Source: Pyrrhosoma nymphula
Lineage: Eukaryota; Arthropoda; Insecta; Odonata; Coenagrionidae
Reading direction: 5' to 3'
Assembly (NCBI GenBank): GCA_963573305.1
Contig: OY754336.1
Span: 16,776,699-16,840,698, forward strand
DNA length: 64,000 bases
Made by a program: the position numbers and the translations under genes. How positions within the stretch are numbered: the stretch's first letter is position 1; every line of letters begins with the position of its first letter. This document shows, piece after piece, positions 27,086-36,952 of the stretch. The notes under the pieces are model-generated. The model worked only from the letters and a program-made list of their open reading frames with translations. It was not told the origin of the DNA and ran no database searches.

Positions 27086-27163
27086 ATGGGAAGGCAACGG
27101 CGGAAGTTCACGTTTCGCGATGGGCTGCACGCGCTCGATAACGAAATTTTAACGAGTCTGAAC
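27086..27163 (+). pseudogene. Small reading frame split by hAT insertion, part 1
   Basis: ATG at 27086 in the context ACACAATGG starts 26 codons beginning MGRQRRKFTFRDG, with an in-frame TAA upstream at 27059. The frame reaches the last base of the left target duplication, and the next codon, inside the hAT element, is TAG. Removing the element and one 8-bp duplicate lets the frame continue at 28076 for 32 more codons to a TGA at 28172. The upstream DNA is GC-rich with CpG and could be a promoter. The composition is protein-like, but I recognise no family. A chance 58-codon frame is possible. Confidence 0.3.
27156..27163 (+). repeat. Target site duplication of hAT element (left)
   Basis: GTCTGAAC, identical to 28068-28075 on the other side. 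Eight bases is the hAT superfamily length. Confidence 0.92.
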
Positions 27164-27411
27164 TAGGGATGTGATCCGAAAACAAACTTTACGTTTAGTG
27201 CCGGACCTGGGACGCACGAAACTATCCGTTATGGTAAAGTGCCGGATCTGGGAGGCATCTGAACTCGGAATCCGAGCCTCGGAGTCCGGTGCCGAGCCTC
27301 AACGTCGAAAGCGACCCAACCATCCACCGCGGGTGGTTCATGGCGCCAACTGACCAGTCACTCTATAGTTTATAACTTCTAAAAGTTTAACGTAAATCGC
27401 AAAATTATGTA

Positions 27412-27433
27412 ATATATATATATATATATATAT
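27412..27433. repeat. (AT)n microsatellite inside hAT element
   Basis: Eleven AT units at the junction between the left hAT arm and the SINE head. Confidence 0.9.
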
Positions 27434-27643
27434 GTGGTGTAACTGGGAGCACACCTGACCGGCAATTGGGAGATCCGGGTTCGTATCCCGGCTAAGGTGA
27501 AATTTTTTCTGTCTGGATTTGACTCATTTTCATCTTCCCCACCAAACCCTGTGTTCGTCCTTTTATGTGTACCTATCCATTTCCATTTTCCTATGAATGT
27601 TTGAATTTATTCGCGCCTTTGAGCGTCATTTTCGTATGATTGA

Positions 27644-27644
<1 letters not shown>
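27434..27644 (+). mobile_element. tRNA-derived SINE inside hAT element
   Basis: GTAACTGGGAGCACACCTG gives an A-box region and GATCCGGGTTCGTATCCCGG a near-perfect T arm with B box. A five-pair anticodon stem CCTGA/TTGGG with loop CCGGCAA would place GGC as anticodon, but the base before it is C, not the normal T. It is followed by TGAAATTTTTTCTGTCTGG and a body of over 100 bp. No matching acceptor stem, so this is a SINE head and not a tRNA gene. Confidence 0.65.
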
Positions 27645-27698
<54 letters not shown>

Positions 27699-27710
27699 TA
27701 TATATATATA
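27645..27710. repeat. (TA)n microsatellite inside hAT element
   Basis: TA dinucleotides with one G interruption near 27697. May be the expanded tail of the SINE. Confidence 0.95.
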
Positions 27711-27711
27711 A

Positions 27712-27773
27712 ACCACTTTACGTGCTTTGGTTTATTAAACTGGGTTGGTTTAATAAAGCACGTAAAATGGTTA
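27712..27773. repeat. Hairpin-forming inverted repeat
   Basis: ACGTGCTTTGGTTTATTAAAC at 27720-27740 faces GTTTAATAAAGCACGT at 27748-27763, with outer bases ACCACTTT/AAAATGGT continuing the pairing around a seven-base loop. It lies between the TA tract and the right hAT arm and may be a small foldback nested in the element. Confidence 0.8.
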
Positions 27774-28067
27774 ATACCTAACGTATAACTGCGATGAAAA
27801 AACCACGTTTATCAGCGTGACTAGTGCAACACAAAGACGAACATAATTTTGTGATTAATGTTTAACTTTTAGAAGTGATAAACTATAGTGTGACTGGTCA
27901 GTTGGTGCCATAAACCACCCGTAGTGAAGGGTTGGGTCGCCTTCGACGCCGAGGCTCGGACTCCGAGTTCGGGTACTTCCCAAGTCTGGCACTATACCAT
28001 AACGAATAGTTCAGTGCCTCCCAGGTCCGGCAGTAAACGTAAAGTGTCTTTTCGGATCACATCCCTG

Positions 28068-28075
28068 GTCTGAAC
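28068..28075 (+). repeat. Target site duplication of hAT element (right)
   Basis: GTCTGAAC, perfect copy of 27156-27163. Confidence 0.92.
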
Positions 28076-28174
28076 GTTGAACTACGCGAGGCGTATCTGT
28101 TCGTGACGACGACGACGGAATCCGACGCTGGAGGTGGAAAAATTAAACAGTTATCTCCTGACATTAATATTTGA
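28076..28174 (+). pseudogene. Small reading frame split by hAT insertion, part 2
   Basis: Continues the frame of 27086-27163 once the insertion is mentally removed: 32 codons starting VELREAYLFV and including a Thr run (TTTT) and GGGK, then TGA at 28172. A GAG|GTGGAA sequence near 28132 could act as a splice donor. If so this would be a first coding exon rather than a complete short protein. No homologue recognised. Confidence 0.28.
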
Positions 28175-28231
28175 TCGTCTTCGGAGTGGCTCATAGCTGT
28201 ATTCGTCAATAAATCGATGTTTTGTTGATTA

Positions 28232-28498
28232 TCAGGCCTGAGTAACACGGGTTACCCTACTCGAGTTCCCAATAAAAGTAAGCGTCTCGAAGCCATGGAC
28301 GAATCCAGGGTTCTTATTCAAGTACAGCTTAACGCTCTGTAGCACGAACCATGGTGAGATATTGTCGTCGCATCCCCGACAAATTTCGCGAGTGACGATC
28401 GATAACTGAATGTTATACCAGGGTTCTGACGATACTACCTCCATTTGTTGGATTTTAACGGATTTAAACCAGAGGCTGTGAAATTTTGATGCTGACAA
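28232..28498 (-). CDS. Possible exon, unknown protein
   Basis: An 88-codon minus-strand open segment of protein-like composition, with aromatic and Cys residues spread evenly and stretches such as EICRGCDDNISPWFV. Upstream in its own direction lies TTGTCACTTGTCAG, which looks like a splice acceptor, and GAGTAGG|GTAACC near its end could be a donor. A diverged second copy at about 28885-29045 keeps the same frame without indels across about 20 residues (EI..C...IS.W.V conserved), as expected for duplicated coding sequence. I recognise no family. An old repeat without coding role would look similar. Confidence 0.3.
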   Translation of the reverse strand: MSASKFHSLWFKSVKIQQMEVVSSEPWYNIQLSIVTREICRGCDDNISPWFVLQSVKLYLNKNPGFVHGFETLTFIGNSSRVTRVTQA

Positions 28499-29110
28499 GT
28501 GACAACAGCCCAGTGATTATATCATAGACGATGTCTTGGCACAAGATGATAATTATTTTATTTATCAAAACTGAGTGATTGGTTAGTTGTAGTTTCCCCA
28601 ACTCCGAAATTCTGACGCAATATATTCTGAGATTATATTTGTACTCATCGGCATGTCATTGCTATCACGCCACTGGCGTCATCACCAGCCATGCAATATC
28701 ATTATAAAGTTCTTATTTAAAATGTCAGTGAAAAAAACACCATGGTAAATGCTAGAACAATGTCCGTGCCCGGAATTTTGACTATGTAGTAAAATACGGT
28801 CGTGAAATTTGAAACCTTAACGAGCCTTCATGTGAGACGGAATATTTTTTCACTAACCATTGCGAAATTTTGACGCCACATTCCCAAGAAATTTCGCACG
28901 TTGCAATCAAACACTGAGTCTTCACAATTGGTTATAAATGCTTAACGTCGTTTTTTTCAATCTTTACCGAATGGAACCCAAGGGTTGCTGAGGGTTGAAA
29001 CGTGATAAGGGTTCGTGTCGATTGTGATTCTATCTAAAAAGATATGTCTTGGCACTTGATGATATTTATCAAATCTGATTAAGTGGCCAACTTTTACATA
29101 ACCGCCAATT
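28370..29110. repeat. Diverged tandem duplication
   Basis: Blocks at 28370-28590 and 28885-29105 correspond. AAATTTCGCGAGTGACGATC matches AAATTTCGCACGTTGCAATC, and GATGTCTTGGCACAAGATG with the following TTTATCAAAACTGA matches TATGTCTTGGCACTTGATG with TTTATCAAATCTGA. The spacing inside the two blocks is similar. The second copy has stop codons outside the conserved part. The duplication is old. Confidence 0.6.
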
Positions 29111-30004
29111 CAATTGGCGTTTGAATTGAAAGTTATTCCGTCATTTATATGGAGAGACACCTAAAATTTGGAAATTGTGATGGATTTTGATTAACTGTAG
29201 AAAAAAATTAGTGTCTGAATGTACTTTCAATTTTTTATTACTAACTTATGATTATTTGCTGCCATTTCTTGCTAGTTATGTCGTAAAAATAACGCTTCAT
29301 CCATCTCATTACTCCAAATAATTAGAGCATTCTTTGGCGAGTTGGTGGGACTCTTTTTATGAAGGGGGGCCTCTGGACGCTTCCCCTCAGATCTTGGATG
29401 AATGATACCCCTTCCTATTCCCTCTGAATTTAAACAGGGAGATCTCTTATCACAAAACCAATGCATTGGGATACCTGGGTGAGTTTTAGAATGCTGAGAA
29501 ACATACTCCTAATCCGTGACGTTCCGCAGCATCTGCCTTTCAATCGTACAGTCAGTTAACAGATGTGACTCGCACAGTTGGGCGCTGCAAGGAGGGTTAA
29601 CAGCACCAAGCGGATGAACGAAGAGACGTGGGAATTCGAAGGGAGGAAGGGTAGGAGAAGGCTGCTGTCAGAAAAGAACCCGGATTCACGGTCCTCAGCG
29701 GCAATGCTGGTCGGACGGTTGCGCTCAAGTAGTCGTCGGCCTTGATTCTATCGTGATTCTCCATCATTCATCTCACGTTGGTTATGCTTCAGTCACTGAT
29801 CTGGAGACTTAAAAACTGGAAGTTCTTGTGAAAAATTGTGTTTTACAGTAGAGAGAAGTAAATGTTCATTCAATTTTAGACTTTTACTTGTATTATTTTC
29901 TTTTACAATTTAAAAGCAACCGTGATCATTTTTTGCTGATATAATTGTATAAATAAGAAACGGATCGGACGTAACTTTGTGGAATTCCTTCTTACTCGGA
30001 AATT
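29111..30004. other. No feature seen
   Basis: Mixed sequence. A 64-codon minus-strand frame at 29272-29466 matches nothing I know. Confidence 0.5.
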
Positions 30005-30098
30005 TTGACGAAGTTTCGAGTCAAAACTTTCGACACAACTGTTTCCACATGCGTTTGATGTTTATGTGTGGAAAAAACTGAGTCGAAACTCCGTCAAA
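30005..30098. repeat. Imperfect inverted repeat
   Basis: TTTGACGAAGTTTCGAGTCA at the left faces TGAGTCGAAACTCCGTCAAA at the right, with CTGTTTCCACAT/GTGTGGAAAAA inside. A small foldback or MITE remnant of about 95 bp. Confidence 0.6.
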
Positions 30099-30739
30099 CT
30101 TTCTCACCTGTAAAAATATTTCTAAATGCCGTTACCATTTATTTCTTTTAATAGAAAGAGAATTCTTCAATATTTTCAGAGATTTGAATAGTATAAGATG
30201 TGATTCCTCATTATTTGATATAGCTCTTTCTAATAAATTTGTTGTTTCTTTTAATTTATTGGTGATCGAATTTACAGGTAGAATGTGATCGATTTACTTT
30301 TTCAGAGCCCTATGAGAAAGCTCAATCACAGGCAATACAGGCAAGAGTTTCTATGTGTGCTCAGATGACTCACAATACCAACACAGCATTTTTTTAGTGA
30401 AAACGTTTAACAGTGGACTAGACTTGATTTTTAAAAGACCTCCGTTGTCACATGAAAAGAGAAACACATATGGTTGTACAATGCCGTGGTAGCGCATGAA
30501 TGAGAAAGACCATATTTATTTTGTCAAATGAAATGCACTACTCATGCTCTTTACAGCGTAAGTGGTCTTTTTTTAAATATTTTATCTATCACACCCAAGA
30601 AAAGCCAGACTTCCAATCAAAAGGTAATTTTTATCAATGGATAATGAAACACTTTGTCGAATAGTTCCTAATAAAGCTTAAACAAATTTTACTCTGAATA
30701 AGTTTTATTGCGATATTCCATAGAGAAAAAATCATTCGA
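30099..30739. other. No feature seen
   Basis: AT-rich sequence without long open frames, tRNA boxes or clear repeats. Confidence 0.55.
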
Positions 30740-30860
30740 TTGCTTTAGCCAGTTAAGCTACCGAGGCGTCCTCGTCCCCTGTGGATCTCGAATCCCGGTC
30801 AAGGCGAATGGTTTTTCTCTGTGTAATATCTCACTTATGTGCACTTGCGGGTGACTCCGT
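30740..30860 (+). mobile_element. tRNA-derived SINE head
   Basis: TTAGCCAGTTAAGCTACCGAG gives an A-box-like stretch and GGATCTCGAATCCCGG a B box, followed by TCAAGGCGAATGGTTTTTCT. The same post-tRNA sequence (CCCGGTCAAGGCGAATG) occurs at 50384-50402, so two members of one SINE family are present. Confidence 0.6.
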
Positions 30861-30939
30861 AAAAGGTTATACCTGGGCTAGTCCCGGTATCCACAAAAGT
30901 TATAAGTTTTATATATATGTGTATATATATATTTTATTA

Positions 30940-31177
30940 AATATGCCAAGAGGGTGGTCGATAAAAATATAGACACAAGCGAAAGATACTTACAAATTAA
31001 AACTTCCAATATTTCGGTGGGATTGGCATCCACCTTTCTCAAGGTAAGGAGTATGAATCCCCTTACTCCTTACCTTGAGAAAGATGGATGTCAATCCCAC
31101 CGAAATATTGGAAGTTTTAATTTGTAAGTGTCTTTCGCTTGTGTCTATATTTTTATCGACCACCCTCTTGGCATATT
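30940..31177. mobile_element. Long foldback element with GAAA hairpin motif
   Basis: Arms of about 112 bp (30940-31051 and 31064-31177) are almost perfect inverted copies around a spacer of about a dozen bases. Each arm contains, reading outward, TTGAGAAAG, a hairpin GGTGG/CCACC (GATGG/CCACC in the right arm), then CGAAATATTGG. This parallels the CTGAAGA-hairpin-GAAACGTTGG layout at 15.7 kb but with a changed core (TTGAGAAAG for CTGAAGA, GAAATATTGG for GAAACGTTGG). The right-arm GAAA starts at 31102. No coding sequence. Confidence 0.75.
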
Positions 31178-31196
31178 TTATATTTATCACTCGAGT

Positions 31197-31262
31197 GATT
31201 CTCCAAGAAGTTATATATATACACACACACACATTTTTATACATATATAGAGAGAGAGAAAG
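31197..31262 (+). repeat. Mixed TA, CA and GA simple repeats
   Basis: TATATATA, then ACACACACAC, then AGAGAGAGA within 65 bp. Confidence 0.85.
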
Positions 31263-31289
31263 AGGCTTGGGAGTATGATGGAGAGGGGT

Positions 31290-31720
31290 TGCCTGGAGTA
31301 GCGTGGCGAGGAGGAGGCAGATATGTGATGTGGGCCTTCAATGTGCGAGTTCAACGACCTCCCGAGGCCCGCCGCCGTCGCAGCAGGCCCCGGGTGTAAA
31401 ATTTCGGGAGCGTGCACCGGTCCGGACGCCAGCAGCACCAGTGGTCGTGGCGGACGACGGAGGATGGGGGGGTGACGGCGGTTTTATTTGGGAATAGAAT
31501 TGCGGCGGCGGCCTCAGGGCCCAGGGGTTTTGTGTTGGGATTGGGGTGACCGAAATATGGAGGGCGCTCTTTTTTTCCTCTCTTGATCGTGGTAGGGTTG
31601 AAACTGTACCCGGCCCCTTGCGTGCACGAGCAATTCGAGTATCCATTGCACTGGAGACACTGTCCAGGCCACAGATGGGTAAGATTGCTATTAGTACTCA
31701 TGATTAATGATAACACTTAG
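31290..31720. other. GC-rich island, possible minus-strand exon
   Basis: The segment is GC- and CpG-rich in an AT-rich neighbourhood. On the minus strand a 121-codon frame (31351-31716) starts MLSLIMSTNSNLTHLWPGQ and has a Cys cluster, CLQCNGYSNCSC, before a Pro-rich region. Overlapping frames are open too, because the stretch is GC-rich, so coding is unproven. A GC-rich promoter or untranslated exon fits equally well. Confidence 0.25.
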
Positions 31721-31832
31721 TACTTTTCTACAAAATCTTTATTGTACAATTTTGCCTATAATGGTCGATTTAATATATATCTCACGAACATATTACACGC
31801 AGTCATGCCCTGAATAAAGTCTCCCAGATGGG

Positions 31833-32051
31833 ATGTCTGAGACAATGTATCAACCATCCCCGAAGCGAAAAAGTTCTGAAAGCATAAGGTTGTGTGAAAA
31901 AAAGTCAAAAAAATACTGCCAGCTTCTCTGTCCTCCCCCCTTATTTTTGCTATGCCGACCCCGGAAACGGCAGGAACGGTATGTGAATACCTATGATTTT
32001 GACCTCAAACGCTTGAGTTGGCTACAGGAGCGAAATCCATTTGGGCATTGA
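31833..32051 (+). CDS. Possible short ORF or exon, unknown product
   Basis: A 72-codon plus-strand frame starts at ATG 31833 (MSETMYQPSPKRKSSES), is basic in its first third, has a Cys/Leu/Pro-rich middle and ends DFDLKRLSWLQERNPFGH. An AACGGCAG|GAACGG site near 31973 could be an acceptor if only the last part is exonic. Ser/Lys-rich N-terminus suggests a nuclear signal, but this is inference. No family recognised. Confidence 0.22.
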   Translation: MSETMYQPSPKRKSSESIRLCEKKSKKYCQLLCPPPLFLLCRPRKRQERYVNTYDFDLKRLSWLQERNPFGH

Positions 32052-32377
32052 CCTCTCCACTATTTTGTAAATATGTGAGAAAGTACTAGTGGCCCAGGTA
32101 TGCGAAGTCAGGATCAAGAGAGTATTTTAATGGTCCCTGAGAAATGTTTGGTAATGCATTGAAAAGTACTTTTCGGTGGGTACGTTGGCAAAGTTTTGTT
32201 GTTTCCACTAAATCATTCATTGATGATTATGATGAAGAAATAACACGTGTAGCAACACAGTAACAATATTCGGATTTTACAGTAATGATTAGCTTAATGA
32301 CCAAAATTTATCATTTCCTTCACGATTTAAATATTTTTGTAAGAACTCTAGACATTTTACTTCAAAAATTGGCTTAC

Positions 32378-32669
32378 CTACTTTTTCTCCACGGCCATCG
32401 GTTTATTTGATCACACATTTTTTGTTCGTTGTATGCCCTCTTGAACGCGGATGTGTCAAACATAGATTTTTTGTAAGTTCTATAGAGTGGCTGCGGGCTA
32501 ATTGCCTTTCGGCGTGGTGAGGAAAACATACGTCCAAATTGGTCGCCTCCTGCCGGCCCAGACCTTGACTTGTGCCTTCTCTTGTCGTTGCCCGCCGAGG
32601 CAAAGTTTCTCTTCTGACCCTGTCTTTGACCTCGAGGGAATGGCAAAACTTCTTGTTTACCTTTTCATT
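32378..32669 (-). CDS. Possible exon with splice-donor-like end, unknown protein
   Basis: A minus-strand open segment with no stop for about 97 codons. Its composition is Arg/Lys/Gly/Ser/Gln-rich (GQRQGQKRNF, NDKRRHKSRS, then MFSSPRRKAI), ending INRWPWRKSR. The frame runs into AGTAG|GTAAGCC, a near-consensus splice donor, and the in-frame TAA is formed by the donor itself. The basic, disordered character would suit an RNA- or DNA-binding tail, which is inference only. Upstream on the same strand, an ATG in the context AAAATGGCG (near 32713) gives MAFKK followed by GTTAAA and could be a first exon. No homologue recognised. Confidence 0.33.
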
Positions 32670-32719
32670 CTTAAGGACCCATTTAGTTTTTAACCTTTTT
32701 AAACGCCATTTTATGTTTT

Positions 32720-33142
32720 AAAAAAAGCTATAACACGTCTTGACGTTATCTCCCTTCTTCAAAAATTCCTTGTCGCTCTCTCCACACGCTGAAGTTGCCA
32801 GTCTCCTCTTAAGCCACGCTGTAGTTCCGGCGGATTGTATACGATGGGGCAGTTTTGAGAGTGCCCATTATGACTCCGGTGCAGTTGCAACGAAATTGCC
32901 AAGTTAGGGATCTGAAGTGCATCTCACTCTACCCTTCCTTATCAGGTTTGTGTAGTTTGAAGGTTATATTAAATTCTATCAAACAGTAAATTTGGTACTT
33001 TTTCTCTTTTTCTGGAATGTCTATATATATTATACCATACCTGAAATATACCATTAAAATTTTGAGGGAATTAGTACTTAAAATCATGTTACATGTGAAC
33101 ATTTATTTGCCGAGAAATCGTAAGAAAAGGGGTTGAACATGA
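32720..33142. other. No firm feature
   Basis: Slightly GC-richer at 32740-32930, possibly the 5' region of the minus-strand exon candidate. Otherwise AT-rich. Confidence 0.4.
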
Positions 33143-33300
33143 AATCATTCACTCACTCAGTGATTCAACCCGAAGGTTGGTTTTTGATAGGTGAGAGTAG
33201 AGATCACCCCAGACCAAGCCACAGGCGTGTGGAATTCACACATTCAGGGTAGGGGGGCCAGTTCCTTTCCCTGGGCCACCTCGTACTCAGAGGATTTCAT
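33143..33300 (-). mobile_element. SINE body, tRNA head missing
   Basis: The complement matches the SINE at 58722-59672 in two blocks. GAGGTGGCCCAGGGAAAGGA with CTGGCCCCCCTACCCTGAAT is at 33241-33285, and CACGCCTGTGGCTT followed by CCTTCGGGTTGAA.CACTGAGTGAG is at 33148-33231. Here the blocks are contiguous, which shows the 59-kb copy is interrupted. The tRNA-like 5' part is absent. Confidence 0.75.
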
Positions 33301-35044
33301 TAGTTACATGAAACGTAGCCAGTTATTTATGCATGGAAGACATTTGATAATCCTTAAATGTTTGAAGTTGCACTACATTTGGTGGACGTTTGTTATTCCT
33401 ATTTCCGGGATTTTTTTTTTTTAGTTTTAGGATGATATACATCTATGCACATCATATACATTTTACATTTTTTATAAGATTATCAATACATAAAAGCGAA
33501 TTTCAGTGAGAATTCATTAGGGGTATTTTAATCCGAAGCCCCCACATGTGGTCAGCGACTGACAGTTCCTGCATTCAGCACGACACATTGATTCTTACAA
33601 TCATGTAGTAAATGATTTCTCCCGATGAAATCCAACGGGCATAATCATCTTGCCCTTATTCATACTATTCAGCACAATTTCTGGACCCAGATTGCAATAA
33701 TCTTACCAAATAGGTGGTTTTTGTTCAGTTTGTTTTTTCTTTTCTTCAGCAATATAGAATATGCCATTTCAAATATTTTTGAAATTAAACCTCAAATTTC
33801 ATGTCCTTCACAAACTTTTTTTTCGCCGAGAAAATGTAAAATGCTCATATTTAGCACAGTTCCTTTATGCACAATCGGTGCAGTTTCCCGTGCGAAGCCG
33901 GTTCCCTTAGCTTGCTAACTATGTTTCTTATTCTAACAATAGAGGAGGATATTAAAGGCTAGCAATACTTGGGTTCAATTTTAAATAAGCTTCAGAAAAT
34001 TCTAGGTCAATTTGGCTGTTTGGAAAATGGCGTGGAACGTGTAGGTATTCTTTCCCATTTTTCGAATATTACCAGAAACCAGCTTGGCTTACATAGAGAG
34101 AATTAATTTGTCAACGCCTGACACAAATCATCACCTTGCAAATAATTCAAGGGCCGTCCTGGCGTAAAGTCGTTTTCTACGATGTAATTACCACATGACA
34201 GAATCAACAAAAATCTTTTGACTGTTTATCTATCGTTATTTGATGTCAGGAATAAAAAATATTAGGTTGGTATTGGCTCAAAGCAGGTGCAATACGTACG
34301 ATAAATACAAGCTATTGTTTCAGTGAACCAAATAAGACATGAAATATCTAAATCATACCCAAAATGTTTAATGGCGAGTACATCAAGCAACTCCCAGCTC
34401 GATTTTTCTCCGGTCGTTACTTTTCACTTGGGAGAATGGGGAAAGGTGTCGTCAACCGAGGGAGTTGAAAGTTTTTTTAGTGTCGGTGACGCGATGAAAC
34501 ACTTCAGTACTCGCCCTTGAGTAGGAGGTAATAGACGAGCCTTTTTACAAGTTACCAGTGGTAAGAAGGGGATAAATTGACCTCTTTGCTGGGAGTTAGG
34601 GATTTGTGGAAAAGTTGTGTGTGAGGGAATGAATGTTGAGGGTGTATGGTGGGTGGAACGGAGACCTTTTTTTAAGTATGAAAACGAGTAAGAGGAACTG
34701 GATGGGATTAGGAAGATCGAGTTAGAGTTATCTAATCACAAGCCTGATGAATTATCATCCTACGTATCTCCCTCTGATCACCTGTCTCTTATTTTAGCAT
34801 TCATCGTTTTTGATCGGCATTGTGGCGATCTGTGAGGATCTGTGAGGTGCTTCGTAAATTCTCATATGCTATGAGTACATTATTATTATTATTACACACA
34901 GTACATTTTTACGTTATTTTTGTAATAATTCATGAATTTTGTCTTGGTTACACTTTTATAGGCTTACAGATATCAATTAGTTACCTCTTATTTCTTTATC
35001 TCTTAGGTTATTCGTTTCAGTACACTGTAAAATAATCTAGAGGT
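33301..35044. other. No feature seen
   Basis: AT-rich sequence with short open frames only (up to 97 codons, Phe/Ile-rich). Confidence 0.55.
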
Positions 35045-35264
35045 CATAAGACCGTTTTACACGGTACATTTGTTTGTACAAACTCTTCCGTGAACTCTTG
35101 CGTTAGGCAAAATGTATCGTGTAAAGCGGCAAATTGTATCAACGCTTGTGCAAATGTCTCAATGCCTGTACGGAAAATAGAACCTATTCTAATTTCGTTG
35201 AGACAAACACATCTCACGTACATTCGTTCGTACAAAATCTTACATCGTGTAAAACGGCCTATAG
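35045..35264. mobile_element. MITE with GTTTTACAC inverted ends
   Basis: The left end reads ATAAGACCGTTTTACACGG and the complement of the right end ATAGGCCGTTTTACACGATG, with TTTGTAC/GTACGAAC a little further in. About 220 bp. Open frames inside run in both directions because of the symmetry and are not genes. Superfamily not assignable. Confidence 0.7.
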
Positions 35265-36952
35265 AGTTATGGTTTTTGGGTGTCCATTCGACCACTACCA
35301 TGATTTTATGACTTTGACAAGTTGGGGAGTTTTGATTCGGTAACAATTGATTTGGAATTAGGTAAGATCTGTCATTATCTCAATGTCTGAAACCCAACCT
35401 TGTTGAATGTGTCTTCCTGAAGTTATTCTCAACCTTTTCCGTGGTCTTCCCTGTTTCTTTATTATGTCGCCCGAGACGAGATAAATGCTACATATACAAC
35501 GGTGCAATCTATCCACTAGCTGAACCTCCCTCCACTTATTTACTTTTACCGGGAAAGAGTAATTGCAAGGAATAAAATAATGCCTCACTTAGGGGATAAT
35601 CCTTTCTTTCCACGGCCCATTAGCTACCTTTCTCTCTTAAATATACAGCTCCTCCCATTCTGTTTCTGCCCCGCTTTGATTTCTTTTCCCATGACACTCA
35701 TTCCTAATAGGCTTATTTGACGTTATTAAATGATTTCTTACAAACCTCGTAACACATTGAATGTTTTTACGCAGTTTCCCTTTTCAAACTTTCACATTTG
35801 GTTACTTATAGTTAGTTACAACTGATTGCGTGATCCGTTCTAATCTCTCCAATGTCTGAAAAATGCAGCATTGAAAGAAGAGCTTTGACGATGTTCGAAA
35901 TGAATTTGATGGTCCTCGTGCTTTCGTGACTCGATGTCATTTTAATTATTTATCTTCTCTATCAGTCTACAAAACATTCTATCAATATGTTATAGATTTG
36001 GTGACATTAATTTTTATATCCTGTATAGTTTCCTTGGCCATAGTTAATTATTCTAGAAAAATATTCTCGAGGTTACTGATATCAAAAGCAAAAAAAATTG
36101 TGTGCACTTGCTCAACATGCTTGTAATAATATACACTCTTTCGATTTTTCCAACCGATTAATTTTCGATTTTGAGATACATATAAATAAACTTTCATAGA
36201 AAGAAATGACTTTTCATAAGTATTGACCAAAAAACGTAATAAAAAACATAAAGAGTATTTTAAAATTATGTAGCGCATATGCGAATGTTAATAATTAAAA
36301 TTATCAAAACAAATAAAATGAATTCATTTTTAGGCCTTTTTTTGGTTTCCATAGCAATATTTACATGTAGTTTTTTAACAATTATATTCTGTTTCTTGAT
36401 TTCACTGTTTTTTTAATTCATTGAGAGTTATTTTGTGGTTTGTATGTTTTTATTTCATTCTAAATATTAATAAAATGATTGCAAAATTTAAATTGCATAT
36501 TAGATATCTAATTATTCTGATTATTATTTATTTAGGTTTCTTTATTGCTTCATTTAAACTAGGATTTTGAATGTGAAGTGTAAATTAATTTTCTAAAATA
36601 CAAATGGCATGTGGTGGTTTTATGTATACATATTGTGCATTCAAACATTCTTTAAATATTATTATGTCTTCTATGTTTTTTGTTCTCTCTGTCAATTTTA
36701 AAGCCCTGAAAGTGGTTTAGAAATAAACTTAAACGTTGGTAAAGAGTTTAATTTAAATTGAAATAACCACAAACCTCAAGAATACTTTACTAGAATACTT
36801 GATTAATCTTTATTTTTAATGCCATCGTTTCAATAAGCTCATTGGCGTACATATTTAGGCATGTGCTTGTGTTTTTCTTTGGCCCATATTTTATTTACAT
36901 ATGCATTTGGAGGCAGTATTTTCCCTCCCACTTTTTTAGACTTGTGACACAC
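35265..36952. other. No feature seen
   Basis: Strongly AT-rich sequence, probably intergenic or intronic. Confidence 0.6.

Larger units (their letters stand above)
27164..28067. mobile_element. Non-autonomous hAT transposon
   Basis: The ends read TAGGGATGTGATCCGAAAA on the left and, as the complement of the right end, CAGGGATGTGATCCGAAAA, the CAGGG-type terminus common in hAT elements. Perfect 8-bp duplications GTCTGAAC flank it. The two arms (about 27164-27410 and 27840-28067) are inverted copies of roughly 240 bp at about 80 percent identity by eye, so the arms have diverged although the target duplication is intact. The centre holds AT repeats, a tRNA-like SINE head and a hairpin. No transposase remains, so it must have been moved in trans. 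Confidence 0.9.

Noticed and set aside
27434..27505. Functional tRNA-Ala gene
   Set aside because: T arm is perfect but the acceptor stem does not pair, the base before the anticodon is C rather than T, and a SINE body follows.
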